Source: an uncultured bacterium (lineage in GTDB: Bacteria > Bacillota > Clostridia > Oscillospirales > Oscillospiraceae). From it: a stretch of 7,710 bases of DNA. Shown here in pieces: positions 6,426 through 7,710 of this stretch. Where the stretch lies: positions 1 through 7,710 of the forward strand of contig CASECK010000071.1 of the NCBI GenBank assembly GCA_949286295.1, written 5' to 3'. Position numbers and translations under genes: made by a program. How positions within the stretch are numbered: position 1 is the first letter of the stretch; every line of letters starts with the position of its first letter. The notes under the pieces are model-generated. The model was not told the origin of the DNA. It saw only the letters and a list, made by a program, of their open reading frames with translations, and did no database searches.

Positions 6426-7703
6426 ATGAAACTTTTGATTCAAAACGGCCGCGACGTCCACCCGGTGACGGGGACGGTGGTGCTGCAGGATTTGCTGATA
6501 GACAACGGCGTGTTCGCCATGATGGAGCGGGGGATAGAGACCGAGTATGACCAGCTCATCGACGCCACCGGCCTGACCGTGGCCCCGGGGCTTGTGGATA
6601 TGCACGTCCACCTGCGGGACCCGGGCCTGACCTACCAGGAGGACATCCTCACCGGCTGCGCCGCCGCGGCGCGGGGGGGAGTCACCTCCATGGCCTGTAT
6701 GGCCAACACCAGCCCCGCGGTGGACTGCCCGGAGCAGGTGCGCTATGTGCTGGCCCGGGCCGGAGAGGCCTGCGGGGTACAGGTCCACCCGGTGGCAGCG
6801 GTGTCCTATGGCCTGCGGGGGGAGGAGCCCACCGACGCCGAGGCGCTGAAGGCCGCCGGAGCGGTGGCCCTGTCCGACGACGGCAACAACGTGGACAACG
6901 CCAACCTGATGCGGGATGTGCTCATCCGGGCCCAGGGGCTGGACCTGCCCGTGCTGTGCCACTGCGAGGACACCACCATGGTGACCGGCCGGGCGGTGAA
7001 CGAGGGCAGCGTCTCCCGCCAGCTGTGGCTGGAGGGCCGGCCCGCCATTGCCGAGGAGATTATGGTCATGCGGGACGCCATGCTGGCCGAGGAGACCGGC
7101 GCCCATGTCCATATCTGCCACGTCTCCACCGCCCGGAGTGTGGACATCATCCGCAAGATGAAAAAGAAGGGGGTGGGCATCACCTGCGAGACCTGCCCCC
7201 AGTACTTCACCCTCACCGAGGACGAGGTGCTCACCCAGGGGTCCATGGCCCGGGTCAATCCCCCCCTGCGGACCAAGACGGACGTGCAGGGCATTCTCGC
7301 CGGACTGAAGGACGGCACCATCGACGCCATTGCCACCGACCACGCCCCCCACTCCGCCGAGGAGAAGGCCCGGCCCCTGACCCGGGCGCCCAGCGGCATG
7401 GTGGGGCTGGAGACCAGCCTGGCCCTTGCCCTGACCCGGCTGTACCACACCGGAAAGATGGACCTGCCCGCCATTATCCGGCGGATGTCCACCAATCCCG
7501 CCGACATTCTGAAGCTGTCCCGGGGACATATGTCCATCGGCGCGGCGGGGGACCTGGTGATTTTTGACCCGGACGAGGAGTGGACCGTGGACCCGGAGCA
7601 GTTTGCCTCCAAAGGGCGCAACACCCCCTTCGCCGGATGGAAGGTGAAGGGGAAGGTCAAATATACCATCGTCAAAGGCCAGGTAATCTACCAGGAGCGC
7701 TGA
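6426..7703 (+). CDS. pyrC: Dihydroorotase, type I
   Basis: Dihydroorotase reversibly cyclises N-carbamoyl-L-aspartate to dihydroorotate, the third step of de novo pyrimidine synthesis, in the cytoplasm. The 425-residue product is the normal length of the Bacillus/Aquifex type I enzyme. Metal ligands are visible in order: H60 and H62 in DMHVHLRDPG, D152 in LSDDGNN, H179 in LCHCED, H232 in ICHVST and D305 in IATDHAPHS. VNPPLRT at 277-283 supplies the substrate-binding asparagine. Having Asp at the bridging position (D152) rather than a carboxylated lysine marks type I. The C-terminal part has the AGDLVIFDP and KGRNTPF segments of the composite beta domain. ATG at 6426 has GGAGGA (6415-6420) at 5-6 nt. 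Hydantoinase/allantoinase relatives are unlikely because of the HVHLRDPG and NPPLR motifs. Only 7 bases follow the stop, so downstream pyr genes cannot be assessed. Confidence 0.96.
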   Translation: MKLLIQNGRDVHPVTGTVVLQDLLIDNGVFAMMERGIETEYDQLIDATGLTVAPGLVDMHVHLRDPGLTYQEDILTGCAAAARGGVTSMACMANTSPAVDCPEQVRYVLARAGEACGVQVHPVAAVSYGLRGEEPTDAEALKAAGAVALSDDGNNVDNANLMRDVLIRAQGLDLPVLCHCEDTTMVTGRAVNEGSVSRQLWLEGRPAIAEEIMVMRDAMLAEETGAHVHICHVSTARSVDIIRKMKKKGVGITCETCPQYFTLTEDEVLTQGSMARVNPPLRTKTDVQGILAGLKDGTIDAIATDHAPHSAEEKARPLTRAPSGMVGLETSLALALTRLYHTGKMDLPAIIRRMSTNPADILKLSRGHMSIGAAGDLVIFDPDEEWTVDPEQFASKGRNTPFAGWKVKGKVKYTIVKGQVIYQER

Positions 7704-7710
7704 CCCGGGG

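Noticed and set aside
6318..7529. A 403-codon open frame on the minus strand opposite pyrC
   Set aside because: Low-complexity Gly/His/Gln-rich translation mirroring pyrC codons, with no recognisable motif; a shadow of pyrC.

Overview
The window is an ordinary chromosomal housekeeping segment from a GC-rich anaerobic Firmicute. The strong AGGAGG-type ribosome binding sites, sigma-A-like promoters, GC-biased codon use and gene content (RsmI, MurC, a thioredoxin pair, GlnRS, type I dihydroorotase) suggest a gut Clostridia lineage such as the Oscillospiraceae (Flavonifractor/Intestinimonas-like). This placement is inference from protein style and composition, not from a marker search. I see no mobile element, tRNA, rRNA, CRISPR array, prophage or attachment site.

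Layout. At the left edge (1-377, minus) is the N-terminal half of a TrmN6/YabB-type N6-adenine methyltransferase, cut by the window. Divergent from it, an extended -10 promoter drives rsmI (521-1351, plus), followed by murC (1427-2800, plus). A long hairpin (2808-2846) separates murC from a convergent thioredoxin unit on the minus strand: a thioredoxin-reductase-like flavoprotein (4097-3234), then trxA (3186-2875). An intergenic region of about 205 bp (4098-4302) holds divergent promoter candidates and a GC-rich leader hairpin, and opens into glnS (4303-6009, plus). glnS ends in a 17-bp-stem terminator (6013-6049) shared with a convergent 60-residue small protein gene (6236-6054, minus). A second divergent intergenic region (6237-6425) carries an inverted repeat and a well-formed sigma-A promoter. 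Beyond it is pyrC (6426-7703, plus), which is complete; only 7 bases follow its stop.

How the genes work together. Two methylation genes (tRNA and 16S rRNA) lie back to back as a remnant of the yabB-yazA-rsmI neighbourhood known from Bacillus. murC supplies the L-alanine-adding step of peptidoglycan synthesis. The flavoprotein and TrxA probably form a reductase/thioredoxin couple. glnS and pyrC are single-gene units by their promoters and terminators, although pyrC may continue into genes beyond the window.

The most interesting item is the reductase. It keeps the FAD motifs and the redox pair CATC but has lost the glycine-rich NADPH-binding motif and the HRR-type phosphate-binding motif. It is therefore a candidate pyridine-nucleotide-independent (for example ferredoxin-dependent) thioredoxin reductase. 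The 60-residue YtxH-like protein and the set of CCGCCC-core hairpins are secondary points. I did not find evidence of a wholly new system here.
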